Shown: positions 50,398-60,806, counted from the stretch's first letter. The stretch: DNA of 61,306 nucleotides from an uncultured Eubacteriales bacterium (GCA_900315895.1 ONAY01000009.1:1-61306), one strand, 5' to 3'. The notes: generated by a model not told the origin, from the sequence alone. Numbers and translations: made by a program.

Positions 50398-50883
50398 ATG
50401 AAAAGATTCTTAATGATCGTACTGTCACTTCTCCTGGTCATGGGTCTCATGGCAGGCTGTGGCGGCAATTCCGGTAACTCCGGTAATGAAGAAACACCGG
50501 CAAATCCCTATGGACTTGAGGACGGCACATATTCTGCAGACTTCAATACAGATTCCAGCATGTTCCATGTGAACGAAGCCAATAACGGTAAGGGAGTACT
50601 TACTGTGGAGAACGGTCAGATGACCATTCATGTCAGCCTGGCATCACAGAACATAGTCAATTTGTATGTGGGGCTTGCCGAAGATGCTGAGAAGGAAGGG
50701 GCAGAGCTCCTTCAGCCCACTCTGGATACTGTAACGTATTCAGATGGCCTTACAGAAGAAGTTAATGGATTCGACGTTCCCGTAACAGTGCTGGATGAAG
50801 AGTTCGATCTTGCGATCCTCGGAACCAAGGGTGTATGGTACGATCATAAGGTATCCGTTTCTAATGTAGAGCCTCTGGAGTAG
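50398..50883 (+). CDS. Small lipoprotein with corrinoid-locus domain
   Basis: This 161-residue protein has the lipobox LMAGC21 and a beta-rich domain (residues about 40-160): MFHVNEANNGKGVLTVENG, MTIHVSLASQNIVNLYVG, FDVPVTVLDEEFD and a closing WYDHKVSV. The WYD ending and the MF start recur in the large surface protein at 9.3 kb and, more loosely, in the duplicated domain at 7.4 kb. Such lipoproteins lie beside cbiK or FecB-type genes in other Clostridia from memory. A ligand such as haem, cobalt or a tetrapyrrole is possible; there is no proof. It is 38 bases after cbiK. Confidence 0.75.
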   Translation: MKRFLMIVLSLLLVMGLMAGCGGNSGNSGNEETPANPYGLEDGTYSADFNTDSSMFHVNEANNGKGVLTVENGQMTIHVSLASQNIVNLYVGLAEDAEKEGAELLQPTLDTVTYSDGLTEEVNGFDVPVTVLDEEFDLAILGTKGVWYDHKVSVSNVEPLE

Positions 50884-50895
50884 AGACAGACCTTG

Positions 50896-52041
50896 ATGGA
50901 TAAGGATTATGCCGTAGTAGGCGGCAAAAAACTTAAACAAGGATACACGACAGGAAGCTGCGCAGCCGCAGCGGCTGCTGCTTCCTGCCAAATGATGCTG
51001 ACCGGGGTCATTCCGCCCTCGGTCAGCTTTGTACTACCATCGGGAGAAACTGCGGAGATGGAAGTTTTCGACCCAAAGCCCGGTGAGACCTGTGCGTCCT
51101 GTTCAGTTGTAAAGGACGGGGGAGACGATCCCGACGTTACCACCGGACTTAAGATCTTCGCTGAAGTCTCAAAGTCGGACCATGCTTTTTCTAGCCTGGA
51201 TGAGAGGGTAACAATAGAAGGCGGACAGGGCGTGGGAAGGGTCACAGAGGAAGGCCTGCAGATCCCTGTGGGAGAGGCTGCCATCAATCCCGTGCCCAGA
51301 CGAATGATAAGGGAGAACGTCACGAGGGTAGCGGACCAACTGGGCTACCATGGGGCTCTCAGGGTGGTAATTTCGGTACCGGGCGGAGAGGAGGTCGCCA
51401 AGAAGACCTTCAACTCAAGACTGGGAATACTTGGAGGAATATCCATAATTGGGACCACAGGCATAGTGGAACCAATGAGCCAGAAGGCGTTGGTGGAGAC
51501 CATCAAGACCTTCGTGGACAAATACAGAGTCAAGGATCCCGAAACGATCCTGATAACTCCGGGAAACTATGGAGCGGACTTTATCCGCGAATACCTGGGG
51601 ATCGATCTTGAGCGTGCAGTTCAGATATCCAATTTCGTCGGAGAAAGTCTGGACTACATAAGATACAGGGGATTCAAGAGAATACTCTTTATAGGGCACA
51701 CCGGCAAGCTAATAAAGACGGCAGCAGGTGTCATGAATACTCACTCGTCCTATGCGGACTGCAGGATGGAGATCATCGCAGCTCTAAGCGCCGCAAGGGG
51801 TGCCGACAGTGATAAGGTAAGGGCCATATTAAAGTGCGTGACCACTGACAAGGCCTTCGATATCCTTAAGGGCGAAGAGTATTTTGAGCAGGTAAAAAAG
51901 GATATAGTGGACAGGGCAATGTTCCACCTGAGAAGCCGTGCAGGCGATGGAATACAGGTGGAGACCGTCATGTTCACCACTGACAGAACGAATATAATGA
52001 TGAGCGACGGGGCAGAGGATCTCATCGCTTACTTCAAATAA
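50896..52041 (+). CDS. cbiD: Cobalt-precorrin-5B C1-methyltransferase
   Basis: This 381-residue enzyme of the anaerobic corrin pathway has the CbiD hallmark KQGYTTGSCAAAAAAA near residue 15, VSVPGGEEVAKKTFN in the middle and LFIGHTGKLIKTAAG near 260. It methylates C1 and removes the acetyl fragment. ATG 50896 is used because the codon before is TTG and has no clear ribosome binding site of its own. It follows the lipoprotein gene by 12 bases. Confidence 0.95.
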   Translation: MDKDYAVVGGKKLKQGYTTGSCAAAAAAASCQMMLTGVIPPSVSFVLPSGETAEMEVFDPKPGETCASCSVVKDGGDDPDVTTGLKIFAEVSKSDHAFSSLDERVTIEGGQGVGRVTEEGLQIPVGEAAINPVPRRMIRENVTRVADQLGYHGALRVVISVPGGEEVAKKTFNSRLGILGGISIIGTTGIVEPMSQKALVETIKTFVDKYRVKDPETILITPGNYGADFIREYLGIDLERAVQISNFVGESLDYIRYRGFKRILFIGHTGKLIKTAAGVMNTHSSYADCRMEIIAALSAARGADSDKVRAILKCVTTDKAFDILKGEEYFEQVKKDIVDRAMFHLRSRAGDGIQVETVMFTTDRTNIMMSDGAEDLIAYFK

Positions 52042-52049
52042 CAAAACAC

Positions 52050-52074
52050 GCCGGATGGTCCAAACCACTCCGGC
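52050..52074 (+). other. Intercistronic hairpin between cbiD and cbiF
   Basis: GCCGGATGGT pairs with ACCA-C-TCCGGC around CCAA, with one bulged C. There is no T-run, so it may stabilise the 3' end of the upstream message. Confidence 0.5.
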
Positions 52075-52097
52075 TCAATGACTATAAGGGAGGAAAC

Positions 52098-52868
52098 ATG
52101 GTCTATTTCATCGGAGCAGGCCCGGGAGCACCGGATCTCATAACAGTCAGGGGAGCTGAGCTCCTCAAAAAAGCTGACGTCATAATCTATGCCGGATCTC
52201 TGGTCAATCCGGCTCTTCTGGATAATGCAAAGGAGGGCTGCAAGATCTACGACAGCGCACGCATGACTCTGGAAGAGGTCATAGAGGTGATGGAAGGTAA
52301 CAGAGATTCCATGGTGGTCAGGCTTCACACAGGGGACCCGTCCATATACGGCGCCATCCGCGAACAGATGGACCTTCTGGATAAGCTTGGAATCAACTAC
52401 GAATATGTTCCGGGAGTCAGTTCCTTCATTGGGGCGGCTTCGGCCCTCAATGCGGAGTTCACTCTTCCGGGAGTCAGCCAGACCGTCATACTCACAAGAA
52501 TGGCAGGGCGCACTCCGGTCCCCGAAAAGGAGGACATAGTGAAGCTTGCTTCCCACGGAGCCAGCATGGTGGTATTCCTTACTTCATCCATGCTTCACCA
52601 GCTTTCAGAGAAGCTCATTGAAGGCGGCTACGCTCCGGATTCCCCGGCTGCCATCGTATACAAGGCCACCTGGCCTGACCAGAAGGTGATCCACACCACA
52701 GTGGCCGAGATCGGCAAGGCTGCGGAGGAGAACGGTATCGACCGCATGGCCCTCATAATGGTGGGAGGATTTTTGGGGAGCACCTATGACCGTTCCAAAC
52801 TCTATGACCCCGGTTTTACCACGGGCTACAGAGAGGCCACGACTGTTGAACAGGGGAATGACAGATGA
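52098..52868 (+). CDS. cbiF: Cobalt-precorrin-4 C11-methyltransferase
   Basis: This 256-residue SAM-dependent tetrapyrrole methyltransferase has the GAGPGAPDLITVRG start, LHTGDPSIYGA and the VPGVSSFIGAA motif. These are shared by the whole family; the SLVNP and THLTRMAGRTPVPE-like RMAGRTPVPE segments place it in CbiF/CobM. AGGGAGG precedes the ATG. Its stop overlaps the cbiG start. Confidence 0.95.
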   Translation: MVYFIGAGPGAPDLITVRGAELLKKADVIIYAGSLVNPALLDNAKEGCKIYDSARMTLEEVIEVMEGNRDSMVVRLHTGDPSIYGAIREQMDLLDKLGINYEYVPGVSSFIGAASALNAEFTLPGVSQTVILTRMAGRTPVPEKEDIVKLASHGASMVVFLTSSMLHQLSEKLIEGGYAPDSPAAIVYKATWPDQKVIHTTVAEIGKAAEENGIDRMALIMVGGFLGSTYDRSKLYDPGFTTGYREATTVEQGNDR

Positions 52869-53908
52869 TCAAAAAACTTGCGCTGATCGGTTTCACAGAT
52901 AATGCAAAAGACCGAATAGCTGAGATAAAAAGTGAACTGCCTCAGGATACAGAGTTTCTGGAATATCATAAGGGTGATGATCTCAAAACATTTGTGGGCA
53001 AAACTTTCAGTGACTGCGACTGCCTTCTCTTCGTTTCCGCCATGGGAATAGCTGTGAGATCCATTGCGCCATACATCCGGTCAAAGGATAAGGATCCGGC
53101 AGTGGTAGTAATGGATGAGCTGGGACACAACGTTATCCCTGTGCTTTCAGGACACATAGGAGGGGCCAACGAGTTTGCCCTTGAACTGTCAAGGATCACA
53201 GGGGCAGATCCCGTGATAACCACAGGAACTGATGTGAACGGCAAGTTTGCGGTGGATACCTGGGCAGTGAAGAATGGCTTTGAGATCAGTGACATATCAA
53301 AGATCAAGACCATCTCTTCTGCAGTGATAAGGGGCGAGAAAGTCGGAGTATTCATCGAGGCCTCCGCTGAAGTTTACGGAGAGATACCGGAGGAACTTAC
53401 CCCGGTAAAAGAGGGAGAAGCAGCCCCGGAAATAGGGATATATGTGGGAGTGAGGACTGACAGTTCACCTTTCAGGGAGACACTGTACATATATCCGAAG
53501 GCACTTTTCCTTGGTGCAGGATGCAGAAAGGATCTGGATCCGCATATTTTCGGAGAAACAGTGAGAAAACTCATGTCGGATCAGGGCATCTTGATCAAAG
53601 CAGTATCTGACCTTGCAACGGTGGATATCAAAAAAGAAGAGCCCTGCATGCAGATGTTTTGCGCTGAAGAGGGGATCGGCATGATTACCTTTACTGGGGA
53701 AGAGCTCATGGAAGAAGAGGGAGATTTCAGTTCTTCTGACTTTGTAAAGAGCGTGACCGGAGCGGACAACGTCTCGGAGAGAGCGGCCTTCAGGGCTGCC
53801 AGGCTGGCCGGGGGAGAACCGCCGCTTACGGTTATGAAACGGACAGCCTTAAATGGCCTTACGTTATCTGTCTGCGAGAGAAAATGGGAGTGTAGATTCG
53901 ATGTCTAA
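52865..53908 (+). CDS. cbiG: Cobalt-precorrin-5A hydrolase
   Basis: This 347-residue protein opens the delta-lactone of cobalt-precorrin-5A and releases acetaldehyde. It has the CbiG N-terminal part (DCLLFVSAMGIAVRSIAPYI, VLSGHIGGANEFA) and the C-terminal GAGCRKD motif near residue 217. The ATG overlaps cbiF and its own stop overlaps cbiH by eight bases. Confidence 0.94.
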   Translation: MIKKLALIGFTDNAKDRIAEIKSELPQDTEFLEYHKGDDLKTFVGKTFSDCDCLLFVSAMGIAVRSIAPYIRSKDKDPAVVVMDELGHNVIPVLSGHIGGANEFALELSRITGADPVITTGTDVNGKFAVDTWAVKNGFEISDISKIKTISSAVIRGEKVGVFIEASAEVYGEIPEELTPVKEGEAAPEIGIYVGVRTDSSPFRETLYIYPKALFLGAGCRKDLDPHIFGETVRKLMSDQGILIKAVSDLATVDIKKEEPCMQMFCAEEGIGMITFTGEELMEEEGDFSSSDFVKSVTGADNVSERAAFRAARLAGGEPPLTVMKRTALNGLTLSVCERKWECRFDV

Positions 53909-54650
53909 GATATACGTAGTAGGGATCGGTCCCGGTGGCCGAGAGTATATGACGCCTCAGGCGGAGGCAGCCATTCTGGCTAGCGATGCAGTGGTGGGAT
54001 ACACCGTATATGTGAAGCTCATTGAGCACCTTACAGAGGGGAAGAAAGTGGTCTCCACCGCCATGAGAGGCGAGGTGGAAAGAGCGAGAATAGCGCTGGA
54101 CCTGGCACTCAAGGGCAAGACAGTCTCCTTCGTGTCCAGCGGAGATGCAGGGGTCTACGGCATGGCCGGACTCATACGGGAGGTAGCAGAAGGACATCCT
54201 GAGGTGGAGATAGAAACAGTTCCGGGCATCACAGCCGCCATGAGCGGGGCAGCGGTACTGGGAGCGCCTCTCATTCACGACTTCGCAGTGATCTCTCTTT
54301 CGGACCTCCTGACTTCATGGGAGCTCATAGAGAAGAGGATAAGCTTAGCGGCTGAGGCGGACTTCGTCATCTGCATCTATAACCCAAAGAGCCACAAGAG
54401 AAGAGAGCATCTGGACAAGGCAGTGGATCTCATCATGCAGCATAGGTCCGGGGACACACCTTCAGGCTACGTCAAAAATATTGGGCGTGACGGCCAAAAG
54501 AGCGTGGTCCTCAAGCTCTCAGAACTTAAAGGAAATGATGATATAGACATGTTCACCACGGTTATAGTGGGAAACAGTCAGACCAGAGTCATAAACGGCG
54601 AGCTTGTTACGCCGAGAGGATATGATCATGACGGTAAGTCCGAAAAATAA
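53901..54650 (+). CDS. cbiH: Cobalt-precorrin-3B C17-methyltransferase
   Basis: This 249-residue methyltransferase starts at ATG 53901 (MSKIYVVGIGPGG). It has YTVYVKLIEHL near residue 35, SSGDAGVYGMAGL and the CIYNPKSHKRREHL segment typical of CbiH/CobJ. The reaction is ring contraction with methylation at C17. The start overlaps cbiG; the gene overlaps the start of cbiJ by 23 bases. Confidence 0.94.
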   Translation: MSKIYVVGIGPGGREYMTPQAEAAILASDAVVGYTVYVKLIEHLTEGKKVVSTAMRGEVERARIALDLALKGKTVSFVSSGDAGVYGMAGLIREVAEGHPEVEIETVPGITAAMSGAAVLGAPLIHDFAVISLSDLLTSWELIEKRISLAAEADFVICIYNPKSHKRREHLDKAVDLIMQHRSGDTPSGYVKNIGRDGQKSVVLKLSELKGNDDIDMFTTVIVGNSQTRVINGELVTPRGYDHDGKSEK

Positions 54651-55440
54651 AGAACCGAGGATAGCTGTATTCGCAGGGACATACGAGGGAAGTGCTATCG
54701 CATCTCATCTGCTTAAGCTTGGAAAAGCCCACATGGCAGATTTCTTCGTTGCAACGGAATACGGGGAAGAGATACTGAAAGACCTGGGGGACCTCAAGGT
54801 CATGGAAGGCAGGCTCACTGAACAGGAAATGGAGGAGTTCTTCCAAAGTTCCGGTTACACCCTGGTGATAGATGCCACACATCCCTATGCCCAGCAGGTA
54901 TCCGGTAACATCATGACCGCAGCCCGAAACACGGGCAGGGAGTATCTGAGACTCTTAAGAAAGGATGAGCTTCCCTTGGAATATGCGGACCTGAAAGACA
55001 AGGTGGTCTATGCAGATTCCATAGAAGAAGCCGCGAAGATCCTGGAACAGATCCCGGGAAGAGTTCTCCTCACCACGGGCTCAAAGGATCTTCATAAGTT
55101 TTCTTCAGTGTCCGGATTCTCCGAAAGGTTCACCGCAAGGGTGCTTCCATCGGTGGAATCAGTGATGCTCTGCCAGGAGGCGGGGCTCAAACCTTCAAAC
55201 ATCATCTGCATGCAGGGACCCTTCAGCCTGGACATGAATCTGGCCACCTTAAGGCAATTCGGATGCGATACTCTGGTCACAAAGAGCACCGGCAAGGCGG
55301 GAGGATTCAGTGATAAGCTGGACTGCGCACGAGAAGGATTCCGAGTACTGGTAATAAGGCGTCCAAGCCAAGAGGAGGGGTCAAGCCTGGAAGATGTGCT
55401 TCTAAGACTGGATCAGACTCTCCAAGGAGATATGAAATGA
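54628..55440 (+). CDS. cbiJ: Cobalt-precorrin-6A reductase
   Basis: This protein of 270 residues starts at ATG 54628, eight bases after AGAGG. It has the CbiJ pattern IAVFAGTYEGSAIA near residue 10, IDATHPYAQQVSGN near 80-93, and TGSKDLHKF. It reduces the corrin ring with NAD(P)H. Its stop overlaps cbiET (ATGA). Confidence 0.93.
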   Translation: MTVSPKNKEPRIAVFAGTYEGSAIASHLLKLGKAHMADFFVATEYGEEILKDLGDLKVMEGRLTEQEMEEFFQSSGYTLVIDATHPYAQQVSGNIMTAARNTGREYLRLLRKDELPLEYADLKDKVVYADSIEEAAKILEQIPGRVLLTTGSKDLHKFSSVSGFSERFTARVLPSVESVMLCQEAGLKPSNIICMQGPFSLDMNLATLRQFGCDTLVTKSTGKAGGFSDKLDCAREGFRVLVIRRPSQEEGSSLEDVLLRLDQTLQGDMK

Positions 55441-56639
55441 AGACTATCATAAACGTATGCGGTATAGGTCCCGGAGGGGAAGACCAGATGACCGCCAATG
55501 TGAGAAGGATAATAGGGGAGGCGGACACTGTCCTCACATCCCTTAAGGATAACAAGGCCCTGAAGGCTCTGAATCCCGATGTGAAATGCCTTACAGTCAC
55601 GGAGATATTGGATCTCATCGAAAGGGAGACCGCCTCTGAAAACGGCAAAAAACTGGCCGTGGCGGCATCGGGAGATACCGGCTTTCACTCCATAGCAACC
55701 ACCATACTCAGGAGATTCCCGGAAGCGGATATCTCTCTTGAACCCGGCATCGGGACCATATCATATTTCATGGCAAAGATCGGCCGGAATTATGAAGATC
55801 TCAGGACGGTGAGCTTCCATGGGATAAGCGGTTCTGCCGTGCCTGAATCGGCATATAACAACAGAGTTTTTTGCCTTACGGACAATAAGGTGACTCCGGC
55901 CGTCATAGCCCGTGAGCTTGCGGAAGCGGGCATGGGAGACAGGGTGACAATGTATGTGGGAGAAGATCTGAGTTCACCGGAGGAGAAGATCTCATGCGGT
56001 ACACCTTTGGAGATGGCGGAGAGAGAGTATTCAAAGCTTTCTGTCGTATACATTGAGAATCCCACGGTCCCGGATCGTTTCAGGGCCCTGAGAGATGAGG
56101 ACTTCGTAAGGGGAGGAGTACCCATGACCAAGGAAGAGGTCAGGACTCTTGTTATCTCCAAACTGGACGTTCATCCGAAGGATGTGGTCTACGACGTGGG
56201 AGCAGGTACGGGATCCGTTACGGCAGCCCTGGCCTACAGGGCATATGGCTCACAGGTCTACGCTGTAGAGGTGGACCCTGAAGGGGTGGAACTGATAAGG
56301 GCCAACAGAGCGAAGCTGGGAGCATTTAATATCAAGGTGATCCCGGGGCAGGCCCCAGAGGCTCTGGAAGACCTTCCTGCACCCGACAAGGTATTCATTG
56401 GCGGAAGCAAGGGAAATCTGAGAGAAATAGTAAACTTATGCCTTATAAAGAACCCTGAAGCGAGGATCGTGCTTACCACGGTGACCCTGGAGACAATGGC
56501 TGAAGCGGTAAAGCTAAAGGACGAACTGGGACTTAAGTCAGACATCAGTCTGATCAACGTTTCAAGGGCGAGAAAGATGGGGGATTACGACCTTATGAAG
56601 GCCGAAAACCCGGTGTATATAATAACGCTTGAGAGATAA
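55437..56639 (+). CDS. cbiET: Fused CbiE-CbiT (precorrin-6B/-7 C5,C15-methyltransferase)
   Basis: This 400-residue protein joins two steps. Residues 1-205 are the CbiE methyltransferase (VCGIGPGGEDQMT, GDTGFHSIAT); residues 215-400 are the CbiT methyltransferase/decarboxylase with a SAM motif VYDVGAGTGSVTAALA. The fusion corresponds to CobL of aerobic organisms but lies in an anaerobic-type operon. It overlaps cbiJ and precedes cbiB by 17 bases. Confidence 0.95.
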   Translation: MKTIINVCGIGPGGEDQMTANVRRIIGEADTVLTSLKDNKALKALNPDVKCLTVTEILDLIERETASENGKKLAVAASGDTGFHSIATTILRRFPEADISLEPGIGTISYFMAKIGRNYEDLRTVSFHGISGSAVPESAYNNRVFCLTDNKVTPAVIARELAEAGMGDRVTMYVGEDLSSPEEKISCGTPLEMAEREYSKLSVVYIENPTVPDRFRALRDEDFVRGGVPMTKEEVRTLVISKLDVHPKDVVYDVGAGTGSVTAALAYRAYGSQVYAVEVDPEGVELIRANRAKLGAFNIKVIPGQAPEALEDLPAPDKVFIGGSKGNLREIVNLCLIKNPEARIVLTTVTLETMAEAVKLKDELGLKSDISLINVSRARKMGDYDLMKAENPVYIITLER

Positions 56640-56656
56640 GCAGAGAAGGAGTTCCT

Positions 56657-57619
56657 GTGCTTATTGCATTATCTACCTTCACAGCATTCATACTGGACCA
56701 GATATTCGGGGATCCAAGGAATTTTCCCCATCCGGTGGTGATCATAGGCAAACTGATCTCAGCCATGGAGAGGTTTACAAGAAAAGTTTTCCCGAAAACC
56801 AACAAGGGTGAACTGGCCGCAGGGGCCTTTACCTGGCTCGTTGTGGCAACGGTGTCTTTTGCGGTACCATTCATAGCCCTTGTCCTCCTTGCCAAGGTCA
56901 ATGTGTGGGCGGCCTTTGCCCTTAACATCTTCTGGAGCTATCAGATCTTCGCATCCAAGTCCCTTAAGGAGCAGAGCATGCTGGTGTACAGATACCTTGA
57001 GGCGGAGGATCTTCCCAATTCCAGGAAGTATCTGTCCTGGATCGTGGGTCGCGACACTTCCGAACTTGACCCGGAGGAGATCACCAAGGCTGTTGTAGAG
57101 ACTGTGGCCGAAAACACTTCCGACGGTGTCACAGCTCCCATGCTTTACATGATGATCCTGGGCGCCCCTCTGGGAATGCTCTACAAGGCCATAAATACCA
57201 TGGATTCCATGCTGGGATACAAGAATGACAGATACATGTATTTCGGGCGGATACCTGCTAAGATCGATGATGTGGCAAACTTCATTCCGGCAAGGATCAC
57301 AGGACTTCTCATGTGTCTTACTGCGCCTCTCATAGGTCTGGACGGCGGGAACGCTTACAGGATCTACAAGAGGGACAGGCTCAAGCATCTGAGCCCAAAC
57401 AGCGGCCATCTGGAGGCTGCCTGCGCAGGGGCGATGCATATAATGCTTGGGGGAGATTCCTTTTATTTCGGGAAACTGGTGGAGAAAGCCTCCCTGGGTG
57501 ACCCGGACAGGGAAGTGAGGATAACAGATATCCCCGGATCCATAAAGATGATGTATGCTTCCTCCCTGGCAATGCTTGCCTTGCTGGAAGTCGTTAGAAT
57601 AGTTTTGGTACTGATATGA
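56657..57619 (+). CDS. cbiB: Adenosylcobinamide-phosphate synthase CbiB
   Basis: This 320-residue inner-membrane protein starts at GTG 56657, with AAGGAG six bases upstream. It has four to five helices and the CbiB motifs DQIFGDPRNFPHPVVIIG near residue 15, ENTSDGVTAPMLY near 150, and NTMDSMLGYKN near 180. It joins aminopropanol phosphate to the corrin ring. The stop overlaps cobD. Confidence 0.95.
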   Translation: MLIALSTFTAFILDQIFGDPRNFPHPVVIIGKLISAMERFTRKVFPKTNKGELAAGAFTWLVVATVSFAVPFIALVLLAKVNVWAAFALNIFWSYQIFASKSLKEQSMLVYRYLEAEDLPNSRKYLSWIVGRDTSELDPEEITKAVVETVAENTSDGVTAPMLYMMILGAPLGMLYKAINTMDSMLGYKNDRYMYFGRIPAKIDDVANFIPARITGLLMCLTAPLIGLDGGNAYRIYKRDRLKHLSPNSGHLEAACAGAMHIMLGGDSFYFGKLVEKASLGDPDREVRITDIPGSIKMMYASSLAMLALLEVVRIVLVLI

Positions 57620-58683
57620 GAGAATACGGTCACGGCGGTGACATTTACGGACAAAAGAATATACTGGACTTTTCCGCAAGCCTGAATCCTGTGGGAATGC
57701 CCTTTGAGATAGTTGAGGCTGTCAGGCGTTCTGCCCTTGAAAGCTCTCCCTATCCGGACCCGCAGCTTCGCAGGCTGAAGGAGGCGGGGGCGGCCAGGCT
57801 GGATGCTCCCTCGCAGTCCCTGGTCTTTGGAAACGGTGCATCGGACCTGATATTCAGGATCTGTCTCGGCCTGAAGCCCAGAAAGGCCCTCATAGAGGAG
57901 CCGGCTTTTTCGGAGTATCAGCGGGCCCTGAATCTGGTTGGATGCGAAGTCTTCCATCATTCCCAGACCAGGGAGAATGGGTTCGTGACCCAGGCTGACA
58001 GTCTGACAGAGGCCATTTCTTGCGCTCAGCCGGACCTGATCTTCATAGGCTGCCCCTCAAACCCTGCGGGAACAATGGTCGATAAGGAGGATATGGTCAA
58101 AATATGCGACTGCGCAAAATATGCAGGCTCAGTGGTAGTGATAGACAGATCATTCATATATTTTGCAGAGGGTGTAGACGAGTACTTCTTTATTGAAGAT
58201 ACACTTAAGCGTGATAACGTGATTCTGCTGGACTCCATGACGAAGATATTTGCCATGGCAGGCCTTCGTCTGGGCTTCTTGATCACCGGGGATAAGGCCA
58301 TATGTGAAGCAGTGGAGAACTGTCTTCAGCCCTGGCCGGTGTCCAGGCCTGCGGAGGAGGCGGGGATCGCAGCCTTCGGCGTGGGGCCGGAGTTTTTTGC
58401 GAAGACCAAAAGGTATGTTGCAAAGGAAAGGCAGTTCCTTCTGGATGGCTTGAGTGCCCTTGGAATGGAGACCTTCCGCTCCGAGGCAAATTATGTGTTC
58501 TTCAGGAGCCCTGTAAATCTTAAGGGCCTGAAGGACAGGGGGATACTTCTCAGAAACTGCGGGAACTATTGGTCCTTGGATGAGAGCTATTACAGGGCAG
58601 CGGTCAGGACACATCAGGAGAATGAAGTGCTTATGGATGCCCTGAAGGATATTTTGGAGGAAAAGGGAGAGACAGATGGCTGA
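57616..58683 (+). CDS. cobD: L-threonine-O-3-phosphate decarboxylase
   Basis: This 355-residue PLP-dependent enzyme of aminotransferase fold I supplies aminopropanol phosphate for CbiB. It starts HGGDIYG, as CobD does, and has IDFSASLNP-like [18 protein letters not shown], and the PLP lysine in [14 protein letters not shown] near residue 213. It overlaps cbiB by four bases and cbiP by eight. The C-terminal part is slightly shortened compared with aminotransferases, as usual for CobD. Confidence 0.92.
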   Translation: MREYGHGGDIYGQKNILDFSASLNPVGMPFEIVEAVRRSALESSPYPDPQLRRLKEAGAARLDAPSQSLVFGNGASDLIFRICLGLKPRKALIEEPAFSEYQRALNLVGCEVFHHSQTRENGFVTQADSLTEAISCAQPDLIFIGCPSNPAGTMVDKEDMVKICDCAKYAGSVVVIDRSFIYFAEGVDEYFFIEDTLKRDNVILLDSMTKIFAMAGLRLGFLITGDKAICEAVENCLQPWPVSRPAEEAGIAAFGVGPEFFAKTKRYVAKERQFLLDGLSALGMETFRSEANYVFFRSPVNLKGLKDRGILLRNCGNYWSLDESYYRAAVRTHQENEVLMDALKDILEEKGETDG

Positions 58684-60163
58684 TCAAGAGAAAAAGGGAA
58701 CAAAGATGGCAAAGTCCCTGATGATCCAGGGAACTTGCTCCAATGCGGGCAAAAGTCTGCTCACCGCGGGACTCCTCAGAATATTCACCCAGGACGGCTA
58801 CAACTGCGCTCCCTTCAAATCCCAGAACATGGCGCTGAATTCCTACATCACCCCGGAGGGCTTTGAGATGGGCCGCGCCCAGGTGATGCAGGCAGAGGCC
58901 TGCAGGAAGGCTCCGGATGTCAGGATGAATCCCATTTTGCTCAAACCCACGGGGGACATGGGATCTCAGGTCATAGTTAACGGCGAGGTGACCGGAAACC
59001 AGACCGCGGCAGAGTACTATAAGACGAAGCACGCCTTAAGACAGCCCGTAATGGAGGCTTACAGGAGCCTTGCGGAGGAAAACGATATAATAGTCATCGA
59101 AGGGGCCGGAAGCCCTGCAGAGATCAATCTCATGGAAGATGACATCGTAAACATGGGAATGGCCGCCATGGCGGATGCTCCGGTGATCATCGCGGGAGAC
59201 ATAGACCGAGGCGGAGTGTTCGCATCGCTGGCAGGGACAATGATGCTCCTTAAGGATGAGGATAGGCCCAGGGTAAAGGGCGTGATCATCAATAAGTTCA
59301 GAGGAGACGTTGAGATCCTGCGCCCGGGCCTTGAAATGCTGGAGGATATCATAAAGGTGCCCGTGCTTGGGGTTGTGCCCTACATGAAGGTGGATGTGGA
59401 CGATGAGGACAGCCTGTCCTCGAAGCTCAGAAGCGATAAGGGCGTGGACCCTGTGGATGTAGCTGTGATCAGGCTTCCCAGAATATCCAATTTCACGGAT
59501 TTTGACCCCCTTGAAAGGGTGGAAGGCATAGGCGTCAGGTATGTAAACTCAGTTCATGAACTGGGAGACCCGGACCTTGTGATCATACCGGGTACCAAAA
59601 ATACCATGGGGGACCTGGAATGGATGAGGGAAAGTGGCCTGGAAGCCCAGGTCAAAAAATACGCATCCAAAGGAAAGCCTGTCTTCGGCATCTGCGGCGG
59701 ATATCAGATCCTGGGCCGGACCATAAGCGATCCCGGTCATGTGGAACACGGCGGCACCATGAGGGGCATGGAGCTTCTTCCCATAGACACAGTCTTTGCA
59801 GGAGACAAGGTGAGAGCCGCAGAAGAGGGGATGCTGTCCGCGGTGGATGGCGCGTTCAGCGGACTTTCGGGACTTCCCTACAGGGGCTACGAGATACACA
59901 TGGGCGTATCCGGAGCCTGTGGGAACATCATAAATTCCGGTAATGTATACGGGACATACATCCATGGCATCTTCGATAAGGAGGAGCCTTTAAGGGCGGT
60001 GGCTGAGGCCCTTTTCAGAGCCAAGGGACTGGATCCGGATTCAGTCAGGGCCATGGATGCCGACAGTTATAAACAGGAACAGTACGACATCCTGGCTGAC
60101 GAGCTCAGGAAGGCGCTGGACATGGATAAGATCTACGAGATCGTAGGTCTGAAAGGAGAGTAA
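58676..60163 (+). CDS. cbiP: Cobyric acid synthase
   Basis: This 495-residue glutamine-dependent enzyme amidates four side chains of the corrin ring. It has [18 protein letters not shown] near residue 19 (ATP site), [21 protein letters not shown] and the class I amidotransferase part with [11 protein letters not shown] near residue 342. The ATG at 58676 overlaps cobD; ATG 58706 ([10 protein letters not shown]) with AAGGGAA before it is an alternative. The next gene is three bases away. Confidence 0.95.
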   Translation: MADQEKKGTKMAKSLMIQGTCSNAGKSLLTAGLLRIFTQDGYNCAPFKSQNMALNSYITPEGFEMGRAQVMQAEACRKAPDVRMNPILLKPTGDMGSQVIVNGEVTGNQTAAEYYKTKHALRQPVMEAYRSLAEENDIIVIEGAGSPAEINLMEDDIVNMGMAAMADAPVIIAGDIDRGGVFASLAGTMMLLKDEDRPRVKGVIINKFRGDVEILRPGLEMLEDIIKVPVLGVVPYMKVDVDDEDSLSSKLRSDKGVDPVDVAVIRLPRISNFTDFDPLERVEGIGVRYVNSVHELGDPDLVIIPGTKNTMGDLEWMRESGLEAQVKKYASKGKPVFGICGGYQILGRTISDPGHVEHGGTMRGMELLPIDTVFAGDKVRAAEEGMLSAVDGAFSGLSGLPYRGYEIHMGVSGACGNIINSGNVYGTYIHGIFDKEEPLRAVAEALFRAKGLDPDSVRAMDADSYKQEQYDILADELRKALDMDKIYEIVGLKGE

Positions 60164-60165
60164 AG

Positions 60166-60804
60166 ATGGCTTTCAGCGAAGTGAGACCTGCTGACATCGA
60201 GAAGAAAAGCTTCGAGATCATTACAGAAGAGCTTCGGGAAATGGGGAAGACCCCGGATCCCATGTACGAGCACATCATAAAGAGGTGCATCCACACCTCC
60301 GCCGATTTCGAGTACGCAGACTCCTTATATTTCTCCCATGACGTGGAGCGCAAAATATCCGACGCCATAAGAAACGGCGCATATATCGTAACCGACACTA
60401 GCATGGCAAAGTCCGGCATTAACAAGAAGACCATAGAATTCTTCGGAGGACAGGTGCTCTGCTTCATAGGTGATGAAAGCGTTGCACAGGAAGCCAGGGA
60501 AAGAGGGCTCACCAGATCCTATGTAAGCATGGAGCGAGCCTCAAAGCTTGATGGTCCCGTGATAGTAGCAGTTGGGAACGCTCCGACTGCGCTGGCATCC
60601 ATCTGCAGGCTTCATGAAGAGGGCAGATTCGATCCTGTGGCTGTCATCGGGGTACCTGTGGGATTCGTCAATGTGGTGGAAGCCAAGGAGATGCTGATGG
60701 ACACCGACATTCCATGCATCGTGGCCAGAGGCAGAAAGGGCGGCTCCAATATAGCCGCCTGCATCATAAATGCGATACAATACAAGATCAGAAGAGAGGT
60801 ATAG
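60166..60804 (+). CDS. cbiC: Cobalt-precorrin-8 methylmutase
   Basis: This 212-residue enzyme moves the C11 methyl group to C12. It has IEKKSFEII, the catalytic His in IIKRCIHTSADFEYA near residue 42, TDTSMAKSGIN near 78 and the GNAPTAL motif near 140. GAAAGGAG precedes the ATG. It is the last biosynthetic gene inside the window. cbiL and cbiA are not here and may follow. Confidence 0.95.
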   Translation: MAFSEVRPADIEKKSFEIITEELREMGKTPDPMYEHIIKRCIHTSADFEYADSLYFSHDVERKISDAIRNGAYIVTDTSMAKSGINKKTIEFFGGQVLCFIGDESVAQEARERGLTRSYVSMERASKLDGPVIVAVGNAPTALASICRLHEEGRFDPVAVIGVPVGFVNVVEAKEMLMDTDIPCIVARGRKGGSNIAACIINAIQYKIRREV

Positions 60805-60806
60805 AG

